A stretch of 64,000 nucleotides of DNA from Sulfurimonas sp. (GTDB lineage: Bacteria > Campylobacterota > Campylobacteria > Campylobacterales > Sulfurimonadaceae), in the NCBI RefSeq assembly GCF_028714975.1, contig NZ_JAQTLH010000001.1:186001-250000 (forward strand), written 5' to 3'. Positions 9,035 to 17,148 of the stretch are shown piece after piece (the first letter of the stretch is position 1; every line of letters starts with the position of its first letter). Under the pieces are notes generated by a model that had not been told where the DNA came from, did no database searches, and saw nothing but the letters and a program-made list of their open reading frames with translations. The position numbers were made by a program, and so were the translations under genes.

Positions 9035-9778
9035 TTAGTTTCCTAAAACTTCATTGATAGAATATTTTAAATCTTCATCAAGCTTTTCCATGCCGCCAAG
9101 CATCCATCTTAGATAAGCGGCGTCGCTTGAGGCAACTTCTTCTAAGGTTTTACCTTTGTATTTTCCGAAGTTGAATGATTTTATTAAAATAGGAGTTAGG
9201 GTTAAATCAACCATTTTCTCAACCGGATTTGCAGTCGGAAATTTTGCTAAGACCATCTCTTTTAGCTTGCTTAAAAATAATTTTAAAACTAAAACATCAC
9301 CGATAGCATCGTGAGCTTTTATTACTATGCCCAAAGCATCTGCCTCTTTTTGCTCATCTTTATAGAGATTCATTTTATAACGAAAGTATTGAAGTCTATG
9401 AGCCTCTTCATCGGGAAGAAGATGTTTTGCGACTCTAAGGGTGTCTATAACTCTCATTTGGGTTTTAAAACCCTCTCTCTCAAGCATCGTTATATCAAAA
9501 GGCGCATTGTGAATTATGAGATAGTTCTCGTTTGTATTGAGTTCTAATAGTCTTTTATATGAACCGCTATCTCTGCACTGGGGTTTGCCCTCAAGCATAT
9601 CAGGCGTAATCCCGTGAACTTCCATCGCGCCAAAGCTAATAGGAACACTTGAGCTAAAAAACTCATTTTGCACTTCTATATTTTTTTCACCCAAAACCAT
9701 AAACCCGAGCTGTATAACTCTGTCCGTTTCACTAGTTCCCGTTGTTTCCGTATCTAAAATAATATATCGTTTTGCCAA
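9035..9778 (-). CDS. DnaQ-like 3'-5' exonuclease
   Basis: DEDDh-type exonuclease related to the epsilon subunit of DNA polymerase III and ExoX. Motif Exo I is DTETTG at residues 8-13, Exo II is in HNAPFDITML, and Exo III is HDAIGDVLVLKL with the His-x4-Asp spacing of the DEDDh class. The last 60 residues contain FNFGKYKGKTLEEVASSDAAYLRWML, resembling the extra C-terminal module found in ExoX-like exonucleases. At 247 residues it fits a stand-alone repair or turnover nuclease as well as a replicative proofreading subunit. The gene stands alone between non-related genes. Confidence 0.85.
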   Translation of the reverse strand: MAKRYIILDTETTGTSETDRVIQLGFMVLGEKNIEVQNEFFSSSVPISFGAMEVHGITPDMLEGKPQCRDSGSYKRLLELNTNENYLIIHNAPFDITMLEREGFKTQMRVIDTLRVAKHLLPDEEAHRLQYFRYKMNLYKDEQKEADALGIVIKAHDAIGDVLVLKLFLSKLKEMVLAKFPTANPVEKMVDLTLTPILIKSFNFGKYKGKTLEEVASSDAAYLRWMLGGMEKLDEDLKYSINEVLGN

Positions 9779-9830
9779 ATTTTTACCTTTTGTTTTTCTG
9801 CCTTAAAAAGCCTCTTGCGTTCAAACCATC

Positions 9831-9898
9831 TGCCGCTTTATGCGGCAAGCTTTAGTGCCATAGCGGCTAGCGTAGCCAAAGGAATTACTTCCTTTGGC
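9831..9898. repeat. Intergenic palindromes, family shared with 62.03 kb
   Basis: Two hairpins: TGCCGC/GCGGCA (arms 9831-9836 and 9842-9847) and a perfect 10-bp stem GCCAAAGGAA/TTCCTTTGGC (9875-9884 and 9889-9898, loop TTAC). The segment 9850-9890 aligns with 62027-62070 upstream of clpB: both read CTTTAGT, a GC-rich GCGGC core, then AAAGRAATTACTT. This suggests a dispersed element. The second hairpin also lies just beyond the stop codon of the minus-strand gene ending at 9902. Confidence 0.6.
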
Positions 9899-9901
9899 GT
9901 T

Positions 9902-10282
9902 TTAAAATAATAAAAAAGAATCTAACATATATTCACTTTGAGCGTGCAAATACTCAGGGCTTAACTCTATTTTTATGGTTTCTTCCCCGATTTTATAGTT
10001 GCAAAATTGAATGAATTTAAGCTGTGTCGTCTCTCCGTGAAACTCAAAATTTCTAACGGCAAGCGGTTCGTTTAACTCTTCTAATAAATTTTTTATATCT
10101 GTTATAGAGTCTGCACACGGATGAAGGTTTAGAAGTTTGAAAAAAGTCGGGATTTTTATCTCTAATGAGAGTTCCTCATCTTGCGCTATATAGGTGTTGT
10201 ATATACCGCGCGCCAACTTTAGCGCATTTTGGCTTAACGGTTCTGCTAATAAATTTTGTTTTACAATCTCTTTTGACTTCAT
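9902..10282 (-). CDS. Hypothetical protein, 126 aa
   Basis: Not recognised. The protein is soluble with no signal peptide or membrane helix. The N-terminal half is helical (IVKQNLLAEPLSQNALKLARGIYNTYI), the middle holds HPCADSITDIKNLLEELNEP, and the C-terminal half looks beta-rich with KFIQFCNYKIGEETIKIELSPEYL. The last part faintly recalls winged-helix replication-initiator domains, but this is not strong enough to name. It is divergent from the amidase gene and transcribed towards the 9.85 kb palindromes. Confidence 0.62.
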   Translation of the reverse strand: MKSKEIVKQNLLAEPLSQNALKLARGIYNTYIAQDEELSLEIKIPTFFKLLNLHPCADSITDIKNLLEELNEPLAVRNFEFHGETTQLKFIQFCNYKIGEETIKIELSPEYLHAQSEYMLDSFLLF

Positions 10283-10369
10283 AATTGCTATATTATAAAG
10301 ATAAGCATTAAAAGCATATAAAAGTTAATTGTAATATACTGTCTTTAAATCTTTTTTGAGGCATTTTGC

Positions 10370-11032
10370 ATGTATAAAACCTTTTTATTAGCTCTTTTTG
10401 TTCCTCTTTTTTTGACGGCTTTAGAGATAAAACAGACTCCCATAGAGTTTGGCGAGATAAGAGTGGAACTTACGAAAAAATATATCAAATCCCACTATAA
10501 TTTAGATGTGCAAGATATAAAAATAGTTCCCAAAATTGTTATGATTCATCATACGGCGATAGATGATTTTAATGATTCGCTCTCAAGATTTACTTCGCAA
10601 ACATTGCCAAGCGACAGACCGGATATAAATAACGGTGGGGCAGTTAATGTCTCGGCTCATTTTATGGTTGAGAGGGATGGAACTATCCATCAGCTGATGC
10701 CGCTTGATTTTATGGCAAGACATGTAATAGGGCTTAACTATAACTCAATAGGGATAGAGAATGTCGGTGGGCAAAACTCTAAGGATAACCTAACACAAGA
10801 GCAGTTAAAGGCGAATATAGAGCTGGTTAAAGAGCTTAAAAAAAGGTTTTCGACGATAGAGTATGTAGTCGGACATTATGAGTACAGATGTTTTGAAGCA
10901 GACGAGATTTGGCTTGAGGTCGATAAAAAATACAGAACGCATAAGGATGACCCTTCGGTAAGGTTTATGAGTGAGCTTAGAGCAAATTTGAGCGGTTTTA
11001 AGGGTGCGCCTTGCACTAAAGTGCATAAATGA
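10370..11032 (+). CDS. N-acetylmuramoyl-L-alanine amidase (Amidase_2)
   Basis: Exported zinc amidase that cleaves the bond between N-acetylmuramic acid and L-alanine in peptidoglycan. A signal peptide (about residues 1-18, FLLALFVPLFLTA) precedes an Amidase_2 domain. Zinc-site and catalytic elements are visible in MIHHTAID, SAHFMVERDGTIHQLMP, NYNSIGIENVGG and VVGHYEYR. The following residues WLEVDKKYRTHKDDPS match the part that usually carries the last ligand. The gene overlaps the DUF819 gene by four bases (ATGA), so the two are probably co-translated. Confidence 0.88.
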   Translation: MYKTFLLALFVPLFLTALEIKQTPIEFGEIRVELTKKYIKSHYNLDVQDIKIVPKIVMIHHTAIDDFNDSLSRFTSQTLPSDRPDINNGGAVNVSAHFMVERDGTIHQLMPLDFMARHVIGLNYNSIGIENVGGQNSKDNLTQEQLKANIELVKELKKRFSTIEYVVGHYEYRCFEADEIWLEVDKKYRTHKDDPSVRFMSELRANLSGFKGAPCTKVHK

Positions 11033-12162
11033 TTAGTTCGCCGCTTCTATATCTTTTGGCACTTGTATTTTTGGCTTCTGCTATTAGTTTTATTGAGCAA
11101 AAGAGCAAGTCGAAATTTTTTAAATACCTTCCTGCGGTTGTGTTGATTTATATATTTAGTATGGTTTTGGCTTCTTTAAATGTATTTGAACAAAATGAAG
11201 CTATAGATACCGTTTATGAAAATGCAAAAAAGTATCTGCTTCCCGCTATGCTTTTTTTGATGCTCTTACAAGTTGATATCAGGGATTTTTTCAAGCTTGG
11301 AAAATCTCTTCTTATCGCATATACTCTGGCTGTTTTCTCCATTGTTTTTGGTTTTATAGCCGTCTCTTGGGCATTTAGTTTTGATACCGATATGGCAGGG
11401 GCATTCGGTGCATTAAGTGGGAGTTGGACTGGCGGCATGGCAAATATGGTGGCGGTAGGCACGGCGCTGGATGTAAGCCAAGAAGCGTTCGGATATGCGC
11501 TTATAGTCGATAGCGTGAACTATACGATATGGATGATGTTTTTGCTTTTTTTGACCCCGTTTGCGCACTATTTTAACTCGTTTACGACTTCGCATGAGCA
11601 GATGGCAAAACTTGAAGCAATAGGGTGCGTATCTGCCGTTGGAAAAAAGAGATATTGGCTTTTGATATTTTTGTCTGCTCTTGTTTCCATAAGTGTTAAT
11701 TTTTTGGCATATAGTGGATTTGAGATATTGAACTACACCACTACAACCGTAATCCTTGCAACCGTGCTTGGTATTTTAGGCTCATTTACAAAACTAAAAA
11801 ATATAAACGGCTCTAGCTTGGTAGGTTCTGCAATGCTCTATATGCTTATAGCTCTCATCGGCTCAAAAGCGTTGTTTGAAAACTTTAGCGGAGTCGGGGT
11901 ATATGTCATTGCCGGATTTTGTATATTGGTTATTCATTCACTAATAATGGTCGCAGGTGCAAAGATGTTTAAACTTGACCTCTTTAGTGTAAGCGTTGCT
12001 TCACTCTCAAACATCGGCGGAGTAGCATCCGCATCCATTTTGGCGGCTACTTACAACAAAGCACTTGTCGGCGTCGGTGTTTTGATGGCAGTTATGGGCT
12101 TTATAATAGGCACTTTTGTCGGTTTAATGGTAGGTAATATTTTGATTTGGATGGCGGGGTAA
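11029..12162 (+). CDS. DUF819 family integral membrane protein
   Basis: Polytopic membrane protein of 377 residues with about ten hydrophobic segments, matching the DUF819 family by the motifs GAFGALSGSWTGGMANMVAV and the related late motif SVASLSNIGGVASASILAAT. These two repeated glycine-rich elements suggest an inverted-repeat transporter fold. The substrate is unknown. It starts inside the amidase stop codon (ATGA), which hints at a shared role in the use of murein-derived compounds, an inference from position only; the dipeptide epimerase two genes downstream would fit the same theme. Confidence 0.8.
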   Translation: MISSPLLYLLALVFLASAISFIEQKSKSKFFKYLPAVVLIYIFSMVLASLNVFEQNEAIDTVYENAKKYLLPAMLFLMLLQVDIRDFFKLGKSLLIAYTLAVFSIVFGFIAVSWAFSFDTDMAGAFGALSGSWTGGMANMVAVGTALDVSQEAFGYALIVDSVNYTIWMMFLLFLTPFAHYFNSFTTSHEQMAKLEAIGCVSAVGKKRYWLLIFLSALVSISVNFLAYSGFEILNYTTTTVILATVLGILGSFTKLKNINGSSLVGSAMLYMLIALIGSKALFENFSGVGVYVIAGFCILVIHSLIMVAGAKMFKLDLFSVSVASLSNIGGVASASILAATYNKALVGVGVLMAVMGFIIGTFVGLMVGNILIWMAG

Positions 12163-12189
12163 TAGATTAAAAAATTATATATGTTTTAA

Positions 12190-12226
12190 TTGACAAGTAA
12201 ATATATATATGATAATATGTACATAT
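12190..12226 (+). promoter_or_regulatory. Promoter and palindromic operator candidate of the TA module
   Basis: TTGACA at 12190-12195 and TAATAT at 12213-12218 are spaced 17 bp apart, a near-ideal sigma-70 promoter. A perfect 12-bp palindrome ATATGTACATAT at 12215-12226 overlaps the -10 and the likely start site, the place expected for an antitoxin autorepressor site. Confidence 0.65.
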
Positions 12227-12227
12227 T

Positions 12228-12249
12228 TAAAAGGAGTCTAAAAGGAGTC
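12228..12249 (+). repeat. Duplicated 11-bp Shine-Dalgarno unit
   Basis: TAAAAGGAGTC occurs twice in perfect tandem (12228-12238 and 12239-12249). The second copy places GGAG five bases before the antitoxin ATG at 12253, while the first has no start codon at a normal distance. Confidence 0.85.
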
Positions 12250-12252
12250 ACT

Positions 12253-12501
12253 ATGTTAGAACTTGGTATCTCTCAGGCACAAGCGCAGTTTACAAAGCTT
12301 TTATCTCAAACGGTTTTTATAATTGATAAAAAAGCACATCAAAAAAAAGCGGTTATTTTACCTTATGAAGAGTATGAAAAATTAGTAAAACAATCTACTA
12401 CAAAAGAGAGCCTAAAGAGTGGTTCTTTCAATCAGTTTGTCGGTATTTTGGATAATGACTATGAGATAGATGATGAAAAATATAAAAGAGTTGTTCAATG
12501 A
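12253..12501 (+). CDS. Phd/YefM-type antitoxin
   Basis: Predicted antitoxin of a type II toxin-antitoxin pair. The 82-residue protein begins MLELGISQAQAQFTKLLSQ and contains the Phd/YefM pattern of a short helix, a beta hairpin with KKAVILPYEEYEKLV, and an acidic C-terminal tail likely to wrap the toxin. The open frame extends to 12190, but ATG at 12253 was chosen because it has an ideal Shine-Dalgarno and because the longer version would start inside the promoter. The stop overlaps the toxin start (ATGA at 12498). Confidence 0.83.
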   Translation: MLELGISQAQAQFTKLLSQTVFIIDKKAHQKKAVILPYEEYEKLVKQSTTKESLKSGSFNQFVGILDNDYEIDDEKYKRVVQ

Positions 12502-12893
12502 AAATTTTCATTGATACTAATATTTTTTTAGATTTGCTGCTTAAGCGAGAAGGTTTTGAAAAAGCATTGTTAATTTTTAATGCAATAGAGAAGAAACTTT
12601 TTAGCGCTACTATTTTGGATATTACGATTTTAAATATTGATTATATAGCAAGTAAGCAAGTCAAAGATATAAAAGCTTTTTTAAATCTTGTAAACAAACA
12701 TTTTGAAGTAGTGGGTGCTACCAATGAAATGATAGATTTTGCATTACAAATGCAAAACAGTGATCTTGAAGACAATCTTCAATATATATGCGCCAAAAAA
12801 CAAAAATGCGAGTGTATTATCACAAATGACAAAAATTTTTACTCTCCAGATATTGAAGTTTTGACGAGTAGCGAGTTTAGCGAGAGAATTTAA
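12498..12893 (+). CDS. PIN-domain toxin (VapC-like ribonuclease)
   Basis: Predicted Mg-dependent ribonuclease toxin. The N-terminus MKIFIDTNIFLDLLL carries the first PIN aspartate (Asp-6). SDLEDNLQYICA carries central acidic residues, and IITNDKNF holds the last conserved Asp. Length (131) fits PIN toxins. The start overlaps the antitoxin stop by four bases, the usual arrangement for co-translated TA pairs. The pair sits between the DUF819 gene and the epimerase gene and may be an inserted cassette. Confidence 0.84.
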   Translation: MKIFIDTNIFLDLLLKREGFEKALLIFNAIEKKLFSATILDITILNIDYIASKQVKDIKAFLNLVNKHFEVVGATNEMIDFALQMQNSDLEDNLQYICAKKQKCECIITNDKNFYSPDIEVLTSSEFSERI

Positions 12894-12949
12894 AATTTAT
12901 GGCAAGTGATGATGAGATGTGGGGCAAAGGGTGGATATTGGATTGTAAA

Positions 12950-13978
12950 ATGAAAATAACAAAAATAGAAACAGAAATAAAATATATAGAGCTAAAAACC
13001 CCGTTTAAAACTGCTCTTCGCACCGCTACTCATGTGGAGTTTGTCAGGGTTTATGTGGAGTGTGATAACGGATTTGTTGGGGTTGGCGAAGCACCTGCTA
13101 CGAAAGCGATTACGGGAGAAGGGATAGAGGATATTTTAAACTCTATCGGTAGTGTCAAAAAACTGTTTTTGGGGCTTTCGCCAAAAGAGGCACTTGTCAA
13201 ACTCCATGCTGCACAAATCGGCTCAAGTGCAAAAGCTGCACTTGATATAGTGTTTGTGCATCTGCTTTCTCAAGAGGCAAAAAAACCGCTTTATGACTAC
13301 TTTGGTGCAACGGATTTAACTCCGCTTCAAACGGATGTGACTATTAGTTTAAATGATGCGAATGTTATGTTAAATGATGCTAAAAAGGCTTATGACGAAG
13401 GTATGGAGATACTTAAAGTAAAAGTCGGCGGCGATATAGAACATGCGCTAAAAGTGGTAAAAGAGATTGCCGATGCACTGCCGAGTGCAAAAATATTGGT
13501 CGATGCAAATCAGGCTTGGAGTTTGGAAGATTCACTTTTTTTTATCCAAAATGTAAAGGGTACTCAGATAGAGCTTATAGAACAGCCCGTTATTGCTTCT
13601 GATTTGGATGGTTTAAAAAAGATAACAGAGGCTTCACATATCCCGATTTTAGCCGATGAAGCTGCATTTACTCTTGAAGATGTGAAAAAAGTGCTAAAGT
13701 CAAAGAGCGCTGACATGATAAATATAAAGTTTATGAAGTGCGGCGGAGTGAGCAAGGCGATAGAGATTTTGGAGTATGCAAGAGAGAAAAAAGTCCCTTG
13801 TATGCTTGGTTCGATGCTTGAGGGTCCATACTCTATAAATATGGCGCTGCATCTGGCGTTTGCTTATAGAGATGTTATAAAGTATATCGACTTGGATAGT
13901 CCGCTGCTTTATAAAGAGATGCCTCTTGAGCTTGATTTTGAGTTTAGGGGCTGTAAAATAGTTCTCGTTTCTAAATAG
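12950..13978 (+). CDS. Dipeptide epimerase (L-Ala-D/L-Glu type)
   Basis: Enolase-superfamily enzyme that probably epimerises L-Ala-D-Glu from recycled peptidoglycan to L-Ala-L-Glu. Superfamily residues are visible: the Lys pair in LKVKVGGD, metal ligands in LVDANQAW, LIEQPV and ILADEAA, and the opposite base Lys in INIKFMKCGG. The open frame reaches 12899, but the ATG at 12950 gives MKITKIETEIKYIELKTPF, the normal start of the capping domain; the extra 17 residues are probably untranslated. Neither start has a strong Shine-Dalgarno. It is followed by a terminator-like hairpin. Context with amidase and L,D-transpeptidase genes supports murein recycling. Confidence 0.83.
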   Translation: MKITKIETEIKYIELKTPFKTALRTATHVEFVRVYVECDNGFVGVGEAPATKAITGEGIEDILNSIGSVKKLFLGLSPKEALVKLHAAQIGSSAKAALDIVFVHLLSQEAKKPLYDYFGATDLTPLQTDVTISLNDANVMLNDAKKAYDEGMEILKVKVGGDIEHALKVVKEIADALPSAKILVDANQAWSLEDSLFFIQNVKGTQIELIEQPVIASDLDGLKKITEASHIPILADEAAFTLEDVKKVLKSKSADMINIKFMKCGGVSKAIEILEYAREKKVPCMLGSMLEGPYSINMALHLAFAYRDVIKYIDLDSPLLYKEMPLELDFEFRGCKIVLVSK

Positions 13979-13987
13979 ACTTTTTTT

Positions 13988-14031
13988 AGATTGCTTCACT
14001 TTGTTCGTGATGACGGTTATTTGAAGTCTGA
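13988..14031. repeat. Degenerate copy of the CATTGCGAG intergenic repeat
   Basis: AGATTGC at 13988-13994 followed by GTGATGACG ending at 14015 and a trailing AAGTCTG matches, in reverse orientation, the element seen at 24.2, 29.3 and 50.2 kb (CGTCATTGCGAG ... GGCAATCT), with several changes. Confidence 0.5.
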
Positions 14032-14032
14032 T

Positions 14033-14063
14033 AACTCCTGCACATAAGAGTGCAGAAGTTTTT
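14033..14063 (+). terminator. Intrinsic terminator after the epimerase gene
   Basis: Arms AACTCCTGCAC (14033-14043) and GTGCAGAAGTT (14050-14060) pair over 11 positions with one mismatch and a 6-base loop, followed by a T run at 14059-14063. It lies between convergent transcription units (epimerase and the RND pump). Confidence 0.7.
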
Positions 14064-14073
14064 AAAATTAGCT

Positions 14074-17000
14074 CTATTCTTTCTCTAAATCATACTGCTT
14101 AGTAAATTTAAGATAGAGTAGCGGCAGTACGATTAGAGTCAAGAGTGTTGAACTAATCAAGCCATTTATAACGACAATTGCAAGCGGTTTTTGTATTTCT
14201 GATCCCGGGCCCGTTGCAAAGAGCAGCGGCGCTAAACCGAGTGCGGCGATGGTCGCAGTCATAAGAACAGGACGAAATCGTTTTATGGTACCCTCACGTA
14301 CGGCATCTATGACTTCATAGCCATTTTGCACAAGATAGTTGAAGTAGTTGACTAGCACCACACCGTTTAGTACCGCGATGCCAAGGAGTGCGATAAACCC
14401 GACCGATGCGGGAACAGATAGGTATTCGCCGCTGATATATAGTCCTGCAAAACCTCCGATAAGAGCTAGTGGTACATTTATTAAGACCAACAGTGCTTGA
14501 GTTATGGAGTTGAATGAAACAAACAGCAGTATAAAGATTAAAAATAGTGCAATCGGTACGATTATAGTCAGTTTTGCGGCTGCTCGTTGTTGATTTTTAA
14601 ATTGACCTCCATAAGTTACATAATAACCGGCAGGCATTTTGACAGTTTGTTCAATTTGTGTTCTTACATCTTCGACAAAACCTACAAGATCTCTACCCAT
14701 AACATTGCTCTGCACGACTGTTTTACGATACCCGTTTTCATGCTCGATTTGTACTGGTCCGGTTGTTTTTTTAAATGTCACAAAGTTGGTTAGAGGAATG
14801 CTTCTGCCGTCTGCTAAAGTATAATGGAGCGTCTGTAATGTGTTTAGTGAGTTGTGCATAATATCTTCACCCTTAACCATTAGTTTTATGCGGCGCATCC
14901 CCTCTTGGATGATACCTACTTGAACTCCCGTAACCATAGTTTTCATAAAACCTGCAATATCTTGTTCGTTTAATCCATAGTAACCTAGCGCCTCTTTGTT
15001 AAAGCTAAGTTCAAAATACTCAATCCCTTCATTGCTTTTTTTGTACACATCGCTGCTTCCGTGAGTCTGCTCTAAGATGGTTTTTATTTCGGCGGCTATG
15101 CGTTCAAGCTCGCTATGATCGTCTCCAAAAACATTGATAGCTAAATCACCGCGCACGCCTGTTAGCATCTCTGATATGCGCATTTCGATAGGTTGGGTAA
15201 ATACATGTCCAATACCGCCCATGCCATCAAGAGAGTCCCTTATGCGATTTTTTATCCACTCTTTTGATTGTTCTCGCCACTCTTTTGTTGGTTTGAGAAG
15301 AAAAAAGGTATCCGTGTCATTAAGGCTCATAGGATCCAGCCCAAGCTCATCGGTACCGGTACGAGCGATAATAGATGAGATTTCTGGTATATCAGCCATA
15401 AGCTTTGTCTGAATTTTTTTGTTTAACTCTATACTCTCTTCAAGGCTGATGGATGGCAGAGATTCTATCATCGTAACTAAAGTCCCCTCATCCATTATAG
15501 GCATAAAAGCTTTGCCTGTTTTTGAAGCAAGATAAAGAGAAGCTCCAAACATAAGTATCACCGTTATAAATACGGTAGTGGCATGTTTGATTGCAAAATC
15601 AAGAGTAGGTTTGAAAAACTTTAACAAGGTTCTAATCAACCAAGACTCTTTATCGGGATGAATTTTTAAGATAAATGAGCTAAGTACGGGAATAAGAGTA
15701 AGAGAGAGGATTAAAGAGCTAAAGAGTGCAAAAACTATGCTTAGTGCAACAGGTTTAAACAACTTTCCTTCAAGCCCTTCAAGCGTTAAAAGCGGCATAA
15801 ACACTATGATAATAATGAGTACTCCCGTAATAATCGATGGTGCCATATCAACGGCGGCATTATATATAATATTTATTTTGTTCTCATTTTTGCGTTTTTC
15901 ATTTCCTAGTTCTGCCATAATATGTTCGACCATAACAACGGCGGAATCCACTAACATACCTACGGCTATGGCGAGTCCGCCTAAGCTCATTAAGTTGGCG
16001 CTTAACCCAAAATAGTCCATAGCGATAAAACTCATCAGTAGTGCAAAGGGCAAAATAAGCGCAACGCTAAAGGCAGAAGCAAAATTTCCAAGCATCAGTA
16101 AAAGAATGATAATAATTAATACAGTGGCTTCAAATAGTGAATTTTTAACAGTATTAGTCGCCAAATCAACTAATTTTGAGCGGTCATAAAATATATCTAT
16201 TTTTGTGCCCTCAGGGAGCATTGATTCCATTTGAGCAAGTTTTTCTTTTACCTCTTGGAGTACTTTTTGAGTATTTGCACCTTTTAACCCAAGAACTATT
16301 CCCTGAACCGTTTCACCCTGTCCATTTTTTGTTGAAAAGCCGGCTCTTGTTAGGTGACCTATATTTATATCCGCTATATCTTTTATGCAAATCACCTTAC
16401 CATCAACCGTGGCAACGCTTAAGTGACCAATGTCAAAAATATCGTTGATGCGCCCGACACTACGCACAAGAACACTGTTTACCCCTTGCGTAACTCGTCC
16501 TGCACCGTCATTGAGGTTGTTTTTTTCAAGCGTGGATATAAGCTGCGCTAAGCTGATGCCGTATGTACGCATCGTATTGAGGTTAGGAGTTACCTCATAT
16601 GTTTTTACCTTACCTCCTAGAGTATTGACCTCTGCAACTCCGCTGGTGGAGCGAATTTTTGGCGAGATTACCCAGTCTAAGAGAGAACGTTTTTGTGTTA
16701 AATCAAGCGTTTGCGACTCAATTGTAAACATTAAGATTTCACTCAAAGGCGTGCTTATTGGAGCAAGTCCGCCTTCAAGATTTACAGGTAACTCATTCAT
16801 TATAGCATTTAGACGTTCGCTGACTTGCTGGCGTGCCCAATATATGTCGGTTCCCTCTTCAAAGTCGATAGTAATATCACAAATACCGTATTTGGCGGTT
16901 GAACGCATAATTGTTTGATGAGGTATGCCAAGCATTCCCATCTCAATGGGAATAACTATACGCGATTCGACTTCATCGGGTGTCATACCGCTGGATTTCA

Positions 17001-17148
17001 TGATGATTTCTACCTGCGTAGGTGAAATATCGGGAAAAGCATCAACAGCAAGATTGTAGTATGACTTAACGCCAAAACCTAAGATTACAAGAGCCAACAA
17101 AGAGATAAAGAGCCGCTGAGAGAGCGTAAAAGAGATTAAATTACGCAT
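14074..17148 (-). CDS. Heavy-metal efflux RND transporter, CusA/CzcA family
   Basis: Inner-membrane proton-driven pump of a tripartite metal exporter. The 1024 residues have the RND layout: an N-terminal helix, a large periplasmic loop beginning VDAFPDISPTQVEI, a first membrane bundle, a second loop, and a second bundle ending LYLKFTKQYDLEKE. The central helix reads LAIAVGMLVDSAVVMVEH, which resembles the CusA-type VD/VE pattern more than the DFG-containing helix of CzcA, so monovalent metals (Cu, Ag) are somewhat favoured; this is inference from one motif. It overlaps the adaptor gene by one base and is the last gene of the operon. Confidence 0.9.
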   Translation of the reverse strand: MRNLISFTLSQRLFISLLALVILGFGVKSYYNLAVDAFPDISPTQVEIIMKSSGMTPDEVESRIVIPIEMGMLGIPHQTIMRSTAKYGICDITIDFEEGTDIYWARQQVSERLNAIMNELPVNLEGGLAPISTPLSEILMFTIESQTLDLTQKRSLLDWVISPKIRSTSGVAEVNTLGGKVKTYEVTPNLNTMRTYGISLAQLISTLEKNNLNDGAGRVTQGVNSVLVRSVGRINDIFDIGHLSVATVDGKVICIKDIADINIGHLTRAGFSTKNGQGETVQGIVLGLKGANTQKVLQEVKEKLAQMESMLPEGTKIDIFYDRSKLVDLATNTVKNSLFEATVLIIIILLLMLGNFASAFSVALILPFALLMSFIAMDYFGLSANLMSLGGLAIAVGMLVDSAVVMVEHIMAELGNEKRKNENKINIIYNAAVDMAPSIITGVLIIIIVFMPLLTLEGLEGKLFKPVALSIVFALFSSLILSLTLIPVLSSFILKIHPDKESWLIRTLLKFFKPTLDFAIKHATTVFITVILMFGASLYLASKTGKAFMPIMDEGTLVTMIESLPSISLEESIELNKKIQTKLMADIPEISSIIARTGTDELGLDPMSLNDTDTFFLLKPTKEWREQSKEWIKNRIRDSLDGMGGIGHVFTQPIEMRISEMLTGVRGDLAINVFGDDHSELERIAAEIKTILEQTHGSSDVYKKSNEGIEYFELSFNKEALGYYGLNEQDIAGFMKTMVTGVQVGIIQEGMRRIKLMVKGEDIMHNSLNTLQTLHYTLADGRSIPLTNFVTFKKTTGPVQIEHENGYRKTVVQSNVMGRDLVGFVEDVRTQIEQTVKMPAGYYVTYGGQFKNQQRAAAKLTIIVPIALFLIFILLFVSFNSITQALLVLINVPLALIGGFAGLYISGEYLSVPASVGFIALLGIAVLNGVVLVNYFNYLVQNGYEVIDAVREGTIKRFRPVLMTATIAALGLAPLLFATGPGSEIQKPLAIVVINGLISSTLLTLIVLPLLYLKFTKQYDLEKE

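Noticed and set aside
16430-16918. 162-aa open frame on the plus strand
   Set aside because: Lies fully antisense to the RND metal pump, whose frame is strongly supported by homology.
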